A stretch of 64,000 nucleotides of DNA from Prochlorococcus sp. AG-442-B03 (GTDB lineage Bacteria > Cyanobacteriota > Cyanobacteriia > PCC-6307 > Cyanobiaceae), in contig QCPU01000006.1 in assembly GCA_003212395.1 (NCBI GenBank), forward strand, positions 26,934 through 90,933, in the 5' to 3' direction. The notes under the pieces are model-generated. The model was not told where the DNA came from and made no database searches. It saw only the letters and a list, made by a program, of their open reading frames with translations. The position numbers were made by a program, and so were the translations under genes. This document shows, one piece after another, positions 53,772 to 62,900 of the stretch (its first letter is position 1; the number at the start of each line of letters is the position of its first letter).

Positions 53772-56216
53772 ATGAAAGTTTCTCAAAATTGGTTGAAAAA
53801 TTTAGTAGAAATTACTTCTACTCCAGAAGAACTCTCTGAGAAATTGTCTATTGGTGGATTTGAGGTTGAATCATTAGAAGATTGTTCAGTAAATGTAAAT
53901 GGTGTTGTTTTAGGTAAGGTCTTATCTGTTTTAAAACACGAAGGATCTGACAAACTTTCAATTTGCCAAGTCGATATTGGTACTTCAAAGAATTTACAAA
54001 TTATCTGTGGTGCGCGCAATATTAAACCAAATATTTATGTTTATGTTGCTACTGTCGGCGCAAAATTAAATGCAGTTGATTTAACTATTAAAAGAAGTGA
54101 AATTAGAGGTGTCATGAGTGAAGGAATGATATGTTCACTGCAGGAACTTGGATTAGAGGATTCAAGCGAAGGGATAGAGACTATTGATGAAGATTTAGCC
54201 TTAAAACATGAATTGGGCACTCCAGCATCTTATTTACTTCAATTAGATGATTTTGTATATGATTTAGCAATTACTGCTAATAGACCTGACGGAATGTCGG
54301 TTATAGGTATAGCACGCGAAATTTCTGCTCTTTTAGAATCAAAATTAAATTTTCCAGAATTAAACCATAAATATAATATTGATTTACTTAAAGGAATTCA
54401 ACTTTGCCCAGTGGCCATCACATCTGATTGCATTTATACAATAAGCTACATTGATGGAGTAAATGGAGAAAAATTATCGCCAAAATGGCTTAAAAACCGT
54501 ATAGAAAAATCAGGCATAAAATCTATTAATCTTATTGTTGATTTGACAAACTATATTCTTTTAGAACAAGGCCAACCTTTGCATGCATTTGATAAAGATA
54601 AATTATCAAACTTAATTGGCAAGGAAGTTTCTCCAGAAGATTTCTCTGTAAGAAAAGGTAAGGATAACGAAAGCCTTATATGCTTAGATGGTAAAAAATA
54701 TGATTTAAATGAAAATATCTCAGTTGTTACTTGTTGTGATAAACCGGTTGCTATTGCTGGGGTCATAGGTGGTTTAGAGACTTCTGTAACTAGTACTACC
54801 TCATCTATTTACCTTGAAGGCGCTGTTTTTAATCCAGTTACTATAAGAAAATCATCGAAGGCGGTTGGAATAAGAACAGAATCTAGCAGCAGATATGAAA
54901 AAGGGATTTCATCTAAAAATACAATAGATGCTGTTACCAGGGCGATTAATCTTTTGGAAGAATATTTTAGTATTAATTTACCAACCATCAATACTTCTAA
55001 TTTAATAAAGAATGATGATATTTTTATTAAATTACGGAGAAATCGAATACATAAAATTCTTGGCCCATTAATAATTAACGATCAATTTGAAAAAAGAAAT
55101 TTATCTGATAATGAAATAGTTGATAAATTAACACTCATAGGTTGTACATTAAAGAGCAAAGAATATGGCTGGGATGTAGCAGTAATCCCTAATAGATCAC
55201 AAGATTTAATAAGGGAAATAGATTTAATTGAAGAAATTGCGAGATTAATTGGTTATGACAGATTCGACTTAAAACTTCCTTGTCCAATTAAGCCTGGAAA
55301 ATTATCGTCAGAGCAACTGGCATTTAGAAAAGTAAAAAATGGTTTTATAGAAAATGGTTTTAATGAGGTACTTAGCTACTCTCTTGTTCCAGAAGATAAA
55401 GAAACCCTAATAAAGATTTCTAATCCTTTGTTATTAGAAACAAGTTGCCTTAGAGATAATATCTGGAAAGAACATTTGGAGATTGTAAACCGTAATATTA
55501 AAGCTGGACAAACAAGTTGTTTTATATTTGAAATTGGAAATGTTTTTTATAAAAATACTGAGATCATTCAAGAAGAAGTACTAAATGGTGCAATTTTTGG
55601 GAATAGAAAATTTGGGAAATGGGTAAATTCGGTTAAGGATAATGACCTTAATTATTACCAGGCCAGAGGAAAGTTAAAGGAAGCTTTATCATGCCTAAAT
55701 ATAAAAATTGAGGATAAACCTTCTGATTCAATTGATTTTCTTCATCCAGGAAGAACAGCCAAATTAATTATTGAAGGGAAAGATGCAGGTTATTTTGGTG
55801 AAATTCATCCGAAACTAATTTTAGAAAAGAAGTCTTTAAAAAAAGTTTATTTATTTAGCATAAATGTTGTTAACCTTTTGGGAGCTAGTACAAGAAAAAA
55901 TAAATGGATTCCAATATTTAAGCAATACCCAATTGTTCCAAAAATAGAAAGGGATATAAATTTTATTTTCAGTAAGAAATTTTTAATTAGCGATATAACT
56001 TCACAAATAAGAAAAACAGGAAAAAATCTTTTAGAGGACGTGCATTTAATCGATGTTTTTGAAGATATTAAACTTGGGGAGGATTATATAAGTTATACAT
56101 TTAGATTATCTTATAGAGATAAAGATAAAACATTACTGGACTCAGATATAAAATCAATACACTCAAGTATCATCTCTAAAATTGAAAAAAGTTTTAACAC
56201 AAAATTGAGAGATTAA
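53772..56216 (+). CDS. pheT: phenylalanyl-tRNA synthetase beta subunit
   Basis: An 814-residue beta subunit that pairs with PheS, which is not in the window. Domains in order: the N-terminal tRNA-binding domain (about 40-150; KHEGSDKLSICQVDIG); the B3/B4 editing domains (about 215-385; GQPLHAFDKDKL); and B5 (about 410-490, VAVIPNRSQDLIREIDLIEE). The catalytic-like core follows (ending near 700), then the ferredoxin-like anticodon-binding domain FDX-ACB (about 720-814; YPIVPKIERDINF). Length and all domains are normal. Confidence 0.97.
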   Translation: MKVSQNWLKNLVEITSTPEELSEKLSIGGFEVESLEDCSVNVNGVVLGKVLSVLKHEGSDKLSICQVDIGTSKNLQIICGARNIKPNIYVYVATVGAKLNAVDLTIKRSEIRGVMSEGMICSLQELGLEDSSEGIETIDEDLALKHELGTPASYLLQLDDFVYDLAITANRPDGMSVIGIAREISALLESKLNFPELNHKYNIDLLKGIQLCPVAITSDCIYTISYIDGVNGEKLSPKWLKNRIEKSGIKSINLIVDLTNYILLEQGQPLHAFDKDKLSNLIGKEVSPEDFSVRKGKDNESLICLDGKKYDLNENISVVTCCDKPVAIAGVIGGLETSVTSTTSSIYLEGAVFNPVTIRKSSKAVGIRTESSSRYEKGISSKNTIDAVTRAINLLEEYFSINLPTINTSNLIKNDDIFIKLRRNRIHKILGPLIINDQFEKRNLSDNEIVDKLTLIGCTLKSKEYGWDVAVIPNRSQDLIREIDLIEEIARLIGYDRFDLKLPCPIKPGKLSSEQLAFRKVKNGFIENGFNEVLSYSLVPEDKETLIKISNPLLLETSCLRDNIWKEHLEIVNRNIKAGQTSCFIFEIGNVFYKNTEIIQEEVLNGAIFGNRKFGKWVNSVKDNDLNYYQARGKLKEALSCLNIKIEDKPSDSIDFLHPGRTAKLIIEGKDAGYFGEIHPKLILEKKSLKKVYLFSINVVNLLGASTRKNKWIPIFKQYPIVPKIERDINFIFSKKFLISDITSQIRKTGKNLLEDVHLIDVFEDIKLGEDYISYTFRLSYRDKDKTLLDSDIKSIHSSIISKIEKSFNTKLRD

Positions 56217-56225
56217 TTGTCTTCT

Positions 56226-56243
56226 AAGTCTTATTTAAGACTT
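56226..56243. repeat. palindromic hairpin after pheT, related to the 56.8-57.0 kb repeats
   Basis: AAGTCTT (56226-56232), loop ATTT, AAGACTT (56237-56243): a perfect 7-bp stem just after the pheT stop. It lacks a clean U-run, so it is a weak terminator at best. The core AGTCTTATTTAAGA recurs at 56789 and, with one change, at 56967. Confidence 0.4.
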
Positions 56244-56320
56244 TAAATGAGTCTATATATAATTCTTAAACAAGATAAGTAATAATCCTATAAAACTGAT
56301 AAATGTTGTATTATATAACC

Positions 56321-56569
56321 ATGATTAGTTTTCTATCTCTATTGCTATCCTCAGTACTATGGGTACAGGTGCCACAGTGGTCAGATGATTGGTCAAAATG
56401 CTCTGTTGACGTACCAGATGCTTCGTGTCATTGGTATATAACTGCACCTGATAACACTTTTGGGGAAGGGTTTGATTGGGCTAGCGCCCCATGGTTTGAT
56501 GCTAACGGATTAAGTGATGTTCCTAGTATTGATAAGCAAACTGCTATTCAAAAGCTTCAGTCCAAGTAG
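56321..56569 (+). CDS. 82-residue probably exported protein
   Basis: I place the start at ATG 56321 (MISFLSLLLSSVLWVQVPQW). A frame from 56303 adds six residues. After the hydrophobic N-terminal signal or anchor (about 1-16) comes a Trp- and Asp-rich segment with two cysteines (KCSVDVPDASCHWYITAPDN). These could form a disulfide outside the cytoplasm. A helical end, SIDKQTAIQKLQSK, follows. No family recognised. It is flanked on both sides by related hairpin repeats. Confidence 0.55.
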   Translation: MISFLSLLLSSVLWVQVPQWSDDWSKCSVDVPDASCHWYITAPDNTFGEGFDWASAPWFDANGLSDVPSIDKQTAIQKLQSK

Positions 56570-56589
56570 TACTGTCTTTAAGGCAGTAC
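56569..56589 (+). terminator. stem-loop directly at the stop of the 82-residue gene
   Basis: GTACTGTC (56569-56576) and GGCAGTAC (56582-56589) pair over eight bases with one G-U, loop TTTAA. It begins within the stop codon of the gene. The U-tract expected of an intrinsic terminator is missing (GGAAGCG follows), so it may instead protect the mRNA end. The stretch 56590-56762 beyond it holds no supported gene. Confidence 0.4.
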
Positions 56590-56762
56590 GGAAGCGCATA
56601 AAAGGCTCTAATAGCAATACTTTCAAGCCCTTATTAATTTTTTGGACATTGAAAGGACATGATTTATTGATTTATTATTCAATTTTTAATTTTTCCAGTC
56701 ATTAAGCAGTTTGGACATGATTCATTCAAATCGATTAATTTGTTTATCTTACTAATCTATTT

Positions 56763-56812
56763 TGAGACTATATAATAGACTAATAATGAGTCTTATTTAA
56801 GAAGTACTATAC
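56763..56812 (+). repeat. 50-base repeat, copy A
   Basis: Starts TGAGACTATATAATAGAC and ends AAGTACTATAC. By hand alignment it is the same length as copy B at 56941-56990 and differs at about 8 of 50 positions. The inner part GACTAATAATGAGTC is a partial palindrome. Its core AGTCTTATTTAAGA is shared with the hairpin after pheT. Confidence 0.55.
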
Positions 56813-56940
56813 AAAGAAATTTTTATTATTTAAAAGTAAATTTTATCTTAATTTCATTTATACAAAATTTTTGTTTTCATAAATTTGAATAAAAATAATT
56901 TATTAAAATTAGAAATTTTAAACTTAACAGCTATCTTATA

Positions 56941-56990
56941 TGAGACTATTAATTAGACTTATAATTAGTCTTATTTGAGAATCACTATAC
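56941..56990 (+). repeat. 50-base repeat, copy B
   Basis: Starts TGAGACTATTAATTAGAC and ends GAATCACTATAC. It matches copy A without gaps at about 42 of 50 positions. AGACT...AGTCT inside it can form a short stem. The last base touches the stop of the RHH/J-domain gene, which reads toward it. Between the copies (56813-56940) I see only AT-rich sequence with no gene. Confidence 0.55.
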
Positions 56991-58000
56991 TAATCTCTAT
57001 ATAGATTTTTTAGCAATTGATACGCTTCATTTAATTTTCTCATTTGATCTGTTGATCCTCCAGCATCTGGATGTGTCTCTAAGGCTATTGATTTATAGGC
57101 CTCCCTAATTTTACGGAATGTATGAGCTGATCCTGCTGATGTTGATAAATTCAATAATTTAAGTGCTCCATGTACTGTCATTGTTGAATCCAAAGTTTCA
57201 AATGAATTTGATCTATTATTTCGCTTAAATCTACTTACAAACCTTCTCATAAGTGTTGGTATTCTATTTATCAGATCTGATGTAGCAAAAGGGTCTTCTA
57301 AAACGCCAATCATTAATAAAACAATTTCAAGGGATGGATTTTTCTTTATCCAAAATGGGCATAATTCTGACATTAATTTATTGGCTGCACTCCAAGTAAA
57401 AGGTAGATTTTCAGTTCCATCAAGATTTGGCCATATATCCCTTTCAAACCAATCCATTGAAGCTTCTACTACATGGTCATTAGGAACTGATCCATATAAG
57501 GTTTTCCAATGACTAATTAACTCAATTCGACATTTTATTAATTCAGTTTCTTTGATTGTATTAATTTGAATATCATTAATATTCTCCTTTAATTTTTCAC
57601 TATTAATACTTCTTCTTAGATTCTTTACTTTTTTTTCAACAAAATTGGGAAGGCTTATATTTGAGTTGGCTTTTTCTTTATATTGATTGTTATTTGTAGA
57701 TCTTTTATTCAAAGATATCTCATTAACTTCTTTTTTTACGTCTGATTTAATTAATACCAATGCAGTATCTTCATCAATATTTAATTTTTCATTATTATTC
57801 TTATCGTTAAAGTCTATTTCTTGCTGTTGGTTCTTAGGTAGTAAATCATCTTCTTGAAGAAGTTCTTTAAGTATCTTTTCTATTACAGGTCCTCTTGCTC
57901 TAAATCCCCACTCTTTTCGTAATTGATCAAACCTGGAAATTAGTTCCTCAGGTAAATCAATTGAAATTCTTTTTGTATTTGAATTTTCAGGAATATTCAA
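56990..58000 (-). CDS. ribbon-helix-helix / J-domain fusion protein
   Basis: A 336-residue protein with two recognisable ends. Residues about 10-48 (KRISIDLPEELISRFDQLRK and RARGPVIEKILKELL) form a ribbon-helix-helix DNA-binding domain. Residues about 275-335 are a J domain: HGALKLLNLSTSAGSAHTF, a basic helix II, the HPD triad at 310-312, and helix III KLNEAYQLLKNLY. J domains stimulate Hsp70 (DnaK) ATPase. The middle has a 100-residue polar linker and a conserved Trp-rich helical block (HWKTLYGSVPNDHVVEASMD and RDIWPNLDGTENLPFTWSAA). It is monocistronic on the minus strand. The combination is unusual; the function is not known to me. Confidence 0.75.
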   Translation of the reverse strand: MNIPENSNTKRISIDLPEELISRFDQLRKEWGFRARGPVIEKILKELLQEDDLLPKNQQQEIDFNDKNNNEKLNIDEDTALVLIKSDVKKEVNEISLNKRSTNNNQYKEKANSNISLPNFVEKKVKNLRRSINSEKLKENINDIQINTIKETELIKCRIELISHWKTLYGSVPNDHVVEASMDWFERDIWPNLDGTENLPFTWSAANKLMSELCPFWIKKNPSLEIVLLMIGVLEDPFATSDLINRIPTLMRRFVSRFKRNNRSNSFETLDSTMTVHGALKLLNLSTSAGSAHTFRKIREAYKSIALETHPDAGGSTDQMRKLNEAYQLLKNLYRD

Positions 58001-58144
58001 TAATATTTTCTTGAAGAGTATGGAATTTATTTAATTTTATTCAAAAAAAATTGAAAGTCCATAAGGAATATTGTTTTTAAATTAAAACCAATTTATTTTT
58101 ATGTCACAAGTCAATTAAGTATCTTTTTATAATGTAACCAAAAA

Positions 58145-58324
58145 ATGTTTAATTGTTATTTCAAGTCATCTAAAGAAAAAAAGAGTTTTTATCAACACAA
58201 GAAATTAGAAATGCTCAATTATATTAAGGATTCACTTGAACGTAAAATTGCATCTGTAACAGCATCTATAGAAGTTCTAGAAAGCCAAATAAGCAGGGAT
58301 AAGGAAGTTGAGGTAACTAATTAG
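58145..58324 (+). CDS. 59-residue coiled-coil protein
   Basis: The ATG at 58145 (MFNCYFKSSKEKKSFYQHKK) leads into the likely conserved part, MLNYIKDSLERKIASVTASI then EVLESQISRD, a helical heptad pattern. An internal ATG at 58211 could be the true start, giving 37 residues. It is soluble with no known family. The stop is four bases from the stop of the convergent Ap4A phosphorylase gene. Confidence 0.55.
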   Translation: MFNCYFKSSKEKKSFYQHKKLEMLNYIKDSLERKIASVTASIEVLESQISRDKEVEVTN

Positions 58325-58327
58325 TAT

Positions 58328-59158
58328 TCAAACAAAACTTTCTAGAAGTTTTTCAGGGCCAAATTTCTTTAAATAAGTAATATTTGAATTTTCAGTTACT
58401 AATAGATATCCTGCAAATCCTAAACCGTTAATACTGAAACCATGAATATGATCATTTTTTCTTTTTATAATAGCCATCCATTTATTAGTTATTAAGATAT
58501 TGTAGGGACATATCGGTTTCTTATCACTAATAGGATCCCCAAGTCCCAATTTCTTGCATAATTCTAAGTAAAACTCAAAAAGACATGATGGATTTTCTAA
58601 AAAATTAAATTTGGATACAATAATATTTTTTTTAAGCTTACTATCTAGATCTTGATATGAGTTCATCTCTAAAAACCACTTTTCTCTAGGGCATGATATC
58701 TCACCTTTAGATCTACGCAGAAGTTGAAAATGCCTGTGAGGTTGACTTGCTCCCGCAATTGGAGAACTATTGAAAAACCATAATCCACTAGTATCATTAT
58801 TAACTTGTTGGATCGCTCTCCAATCTTTAATATCTAACCATCCATTTTGAGGTTTCCATTCACTTGTAATAAGTAAAATATGACCTTTTTGTACAGGGTA
58901 CTTATTTAATATTAGTTGATGATTATCACCAATTTTATCAATTTCTAGTATCTTTTCCCAAGGACAAAACGGATTTTGCTTAGGACCATAAATTTTTTTT
59001 TTAATAAATTTTGAAGTATCGAGTTTCCTAATTATGAAGTCGTCTTTTTCATATAAATCTCTTGTAATAATATCAGTTTTGAGAGGATATAAAGATTCAT
59101 CATCAATTGATAATCGAGTTTGTTCTAATGCTTTTTTCCAATATATTTCTAAACTCAT
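58328..59158 (-). CDS. Ap4A phosphorylase / ATP adenylyltransferase
   Basis: A 276-residue HIT-like enzyme that breaks diadenosine tetraphosphate with phosphate to ATP and ADP. The active site is present as HRHFQ at 141-145 in GASQPHRHFQLLRR, the HxHxQ form of the APA1/APA2 branch. Just before it lies NSSPIAGAS. The upstream KGHILLITSEWKPQNGWL block is also typical. It removes an alarm dinucleotide made by aminoacyl-tRNA synthetases (metG and pheT are in this window). It follows the DUF2237 gene on the same strand by about 48 bases. Confidence 0.85.
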   Translation of the reverse strand: MSLEIYWKKALEQTRLSIDDESLYPLKTDIITRDLYEKDDFIIRKLDTSKFIKKKIYGPKQNPFCPWEKILEIDKIGDNHQLILNKYPVQKGHILLITSEWKPQNGWLDIKDWRAIQQVNNDTSGLWFFNSSPIAGASQPHRHFQLLRRSKGEISCPREKWFLEMNSYQDLDSKLKKNIIVSKFNFLENPSCLFEFYLELCKKLGLGDPISDKKPICPYNILITNKWMAIIKRKNDHIHGFSINGLGFAGYLLVTENSNITYLKKFGPEKLLESFV

Positions 59159-59206
59159 TTAAAAAAATTCATCATAACCATTTTAAAAAAAAAAATAAAC
59201 TTGTAA

Positions 59207-59590
59207 TTACTTTTTATTAAATTGATATTCTTTCAATTTTTCAAGAGGTACTGATTCTAAGACTACAATATTAGTTGATTCTAATATGACTTTTGGTGCA
59301 AGACCGTCTAATAATGCTTGCTTCCACCTATCAAGACAAATACACCAATGATCACCATCCTTTAGTCCTGGGAAGGAATAAATAGGCATGGGAGTAATTA
59401 AATCATTACCTTGTGATTTACTATATTTCAGGAAATTATCATCCATCACACAACATATGGAATGATTCCCTCCATCATTCTTGTCATAGTTGCAAAATCC
59501 ATCCCTGAACCACCCTGTCATAGGTGCGCAACTACAAATCTCAATTTTTTCTCCAAGGACATTTAACTGATTTTGATTATTTATGGTCAT
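59207..59590 (-). CDS. DUF2237 protein
   Basis: A 127-residue soluble protein with the DUF2237 pattern: LNVLGEKIEICSCAPMTGWF (about 8-27), then a GNHSICCVM block and the SFPGLKDGDHWCICLDRWKQ stretch (about 68-87). Several conserved Cys/His and Trp residues are in place. Crystal structures exist for the family but I know of no agreed function. Its 5' end is separated from the next divergent gene by about 100 bases. Confidence 0.8.
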   Translation of the reverse strand: MTINNQNQLNVLGEKIEICSCAPMTGWFRDGFCNYDKNDGGNHSICCVMDDNFLKYSKSQGNDLITPMPIYSFPGLKDGDHWCICLDRWKQALLDGLAPKVILESTNIVVLESVPLEKLKEYQFNKK

Positions 59591-59689
59591 AGATTTTTTT
59601 AATAATAATAAAACACCAACATTTCTTTAAAAAAGGTTGACGAGTATGGGGGGTAAGGAAGTAAAAATTCTAATAAGGTTTTTTTCATT

Positions 59690-59908
59690 ATGGATTGGGA
59701 CTTTACTGAAAACATAGCATTTAAAGCTCTTTATGAAGCTTTTAAAGATAGTGATGAAACTTCTGCATTAGAATTTTTATCTAGTGATGGCGCTTCATAT
59801 TATCTTGAGTTAACACAGGACGCGGCGGGTGAGGGACTTGATTTAGGTGATAATGAAACGATGGAAGAACTTCAAGAAGAAATTATTGAATATTTAGAAA
59901 ACAACTAA
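59690..59908 (+). CDS. 72-residue acidic hypothetical protein
   Basis: Starts MDWDFTENIAFKALYEAFKD and continues with very acidic helical sequence (DAAGEGLDLGDNETMEELQE), ending EEIIEYLENN. It is soluble with a predicted helix bundle. It resembles a family of tiny acidic proteins seen in marine picocyanobacteria, but I cannot name it. It converges with metH, ten bases apart. Confidence 0.6.
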   Translation: MDWDFTENIAFKALYEAFKDSDETSALEFLSSDGASYYLELTQDAAGEGLDLGDNETMEELQEEIIEYLENN

Positions 59909-59917
59909 AGATTTAGA

Positions 59918-62900
59918 TTAAGCGCTGAAATATTTAGCTTTTGAGTGCAGTGAAATGATAGCTGTAGTACTTTGTTCTGGATGAAGTTGTTCAGATTCAT
60001 CCATGGTCAAGCCTATTCTTTTTGTATCCAACAAAGATAATTGTATGTTTGAATCAGATACTTTTGGACATGCAGGATAACCAAAAGAATATCTAGCTCC
60101 TCTATATTTTTGAGATAGTATTTCTCTATTTTTGTCTGGTTCTTCAGTCCTAAAACCACATTCAATACGAATTAATGCATGGACATACTCAGCTAGAGCT
60201 TCTGCTAATTGCACTGTTAGTCCATGGAATAATAAATAATCGCTATATTTATCTTCCTTAAATAATTTTTGAGAATATTCACTAGCAATATCGCCCATCG
60301 TTACTGCCTGCATAGGAAATATATCTATCGGTTTATCCTTTTTTAAATCACAATAAAAATCAGCTATGCATAAATTATTCCCAGATTTTTGTCTTGGGAA
60401 ATTGAATTCGGAAATTTTATTTAATGATTTATCATCAAATAAGAAAATACTATTATCTTTTCTACCGCATCTGAAATATCCATAAACTGCTTTGGGTGAA
60501 ATAAGTTTTTTTTCTACAATTGTCTCTAACCATCTATCTAGCAATGGTTTAGCATATGAATCCAAATAGTTATTGTATTCATCTACGCTTTGGTTTTTTC
60601 CTTTTTTTATTTGCCATTGTCCGCTAAATAGAGCTTTTGTATCTAAATAAAAAATTAACTTATTTAAATCTATATCAATCTCGTTCAAGACTTTCGTTCC
60701 TAAGAAAGGGGCTTGAATTGGTTCTTCTTCATTTATAAATTTAGATCTTAAAATGTTTTCTTTTAAATTTAATCTAGAAGTCTCTATATCTATAGATATT
60801 GATTTTTTAACAGCTTGAGAGTTTGATTTTGATGAGGCTAAATTAATATTTATACCCTCATTGTTAATGAAACCCTCTGTATTTGACCAATTACCCTTTT
60901 TTTTATTATCCATATATTCATTCATAAATTTAAGATCAGTGAACGCGTCTTTTCCGTACAATATTTTCCCTTTATATATTTTGCTGCAGTCCTCATTTAC
61001 AAATTTTGGGGTTAAGGCTGCGCCTCCTAATATTACTGGGACACTAATATTTTCATTGTTAAATGCTTCTAAATTATCTTTCATAAAAGCAGTTGATTTA
61101 ACAAGTAATCCACTCATAGCGATGCAATCTGCATTGTGTTTTTTTTGTGCATCTATAATTGCTGAAACATCTTGCTTTATTCCAAGATTTATTACGTCAT
61201 AACCATTATTTGTAAGTATTATGTCTACCAAATTTTTTCCAATATCATGAACATCGCCTTTGACAGTTGCAATTAAAAGTTTTCCATTTGATATTTTTTC
61301 ATCTACAGTTTCCATATATGGTTCTAAAATTGAAACAGCAAATTTCATTGTTTCTGCTGATTGGAGTACAAATGGCAATTGCATTTGACCTGAACCAAAT
61401 AAATCTCCTACAACTTTCATCCCATCAAGTAAAAAAGTATTAATTATTTCAAGAGGTTTATATTTTTTTAACGCTTTATTTAATTGATCCTCTAAACCTA
61501 TTTTTTCCCCATCAATAATATGATTTTTTAGACTTTCTTCCAGATTTAGATTTTTATTTTCTATAGATGCTTTTTTGAAATCTTGAATAGATAAATCTTG
61601 AAAAGCCTTTGTTAATTCTACTAATGGATCATAAATACAAATATCATCTTCAAATTCTCTTTTGTCATATATCAAATCTAAGCAAAGCTTTTTAGTTTCT
61701 TCAGAAATTTTTGATAATGGCAAAATTTTATTTGGTGCGATGATAGCAGAATCCAATCCTGCTTTAATGCATTCATCTAAAAATATTGAATTTAGATTAA
61801 TTCTTGATAATGGTGAAAGACCAAAACTAATGTTTGATATCCCCAGTATGATATGAATATCTGGGAAATTTTCACGAATTTTTGATATAGCAGTAATTGT
61901 TTCTTTAGCGTTTAATCTATCTTCTTCTATCCCAGTAGATATTGGCAGAGCTAATGGATCAAAAAATAGCTCATAATCTGACAAGCCACATTCTCTAGTT
62001 CTATTAAGCGCTCGTTTTACAATATTATATTTTTTATCTGCATTCCTTGCCATTCCATCTTCATCAATAGTTCCTACAACAAGACCTGAACCATACCCTA
62101 AGGCTAAATTTAGTACTTGATCAAATCTTTCATTGCCATCTTCGTAATTGGTTGAATTTATAATACATTTACCTCCAGCTGACTTTAATCCACTTTCCAT
62201 TTTGTCAGCATCAGTAGAGTCAATCATTAATGGCAAATTTATATTGGTGACAAGTCTTGAAGTTATTTCTTTCATATCTTTCACTCCGTCTCTCCCCACA
62301 TAATCAACATTCACATCAAGAACGTGTGCATTTTCTTTTTGTTGTTGCTTGGCAATTGAAACTAGTCCATCCCAATCGTCGTTATTTAATAACTCCCTTA
62401 CCTTTTTAGATCCACTTGCATTTAATCTTTCTCCTACAATCAAGATAGAGTTGTCTTGTTTGTATGGTACAGAATTATATATTGATGATGCAGAAGGAAT
62501 ATAACCACTTAAATTGTTATTACCAATTTTGTTAGACCTTTCGATATAAGTAATTTCATCGATTATTGAAGAAAGATATTTAATATGTTCAGGTGTTGTC
62601 CCACAACATCCACCTATTAATTGAACTTTAAAGTCATATATAAAATTCATTAACTGCATCTTTAATTCTATTGGCTTTAATCTGTAGTGAGCAACACCAC
62701 CAATATTTTCAGGAAGTCCTGCATTGGGAATACAGCTTATAGCGAAAGGAGAATTTTCAGATAAATATTTAATATGTTCTTTCATTTGTTCTGGACCAGT
62801 TGCACAATTCAGTCCAAGGATATCTATGTTAAATGGTTCTAATATTGTTAATGCAGAGGCGATGTCAGATCCAACAAGCATAGTACCTGTTGTTTCCATT

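Noticed and set aside
59641..59689. Possible Psb or Pet small subunit upstream of 59690
   Set aside because: The stretch has no ATG-started helix of membrane length; it looks like a leader with a G-rich patch only.
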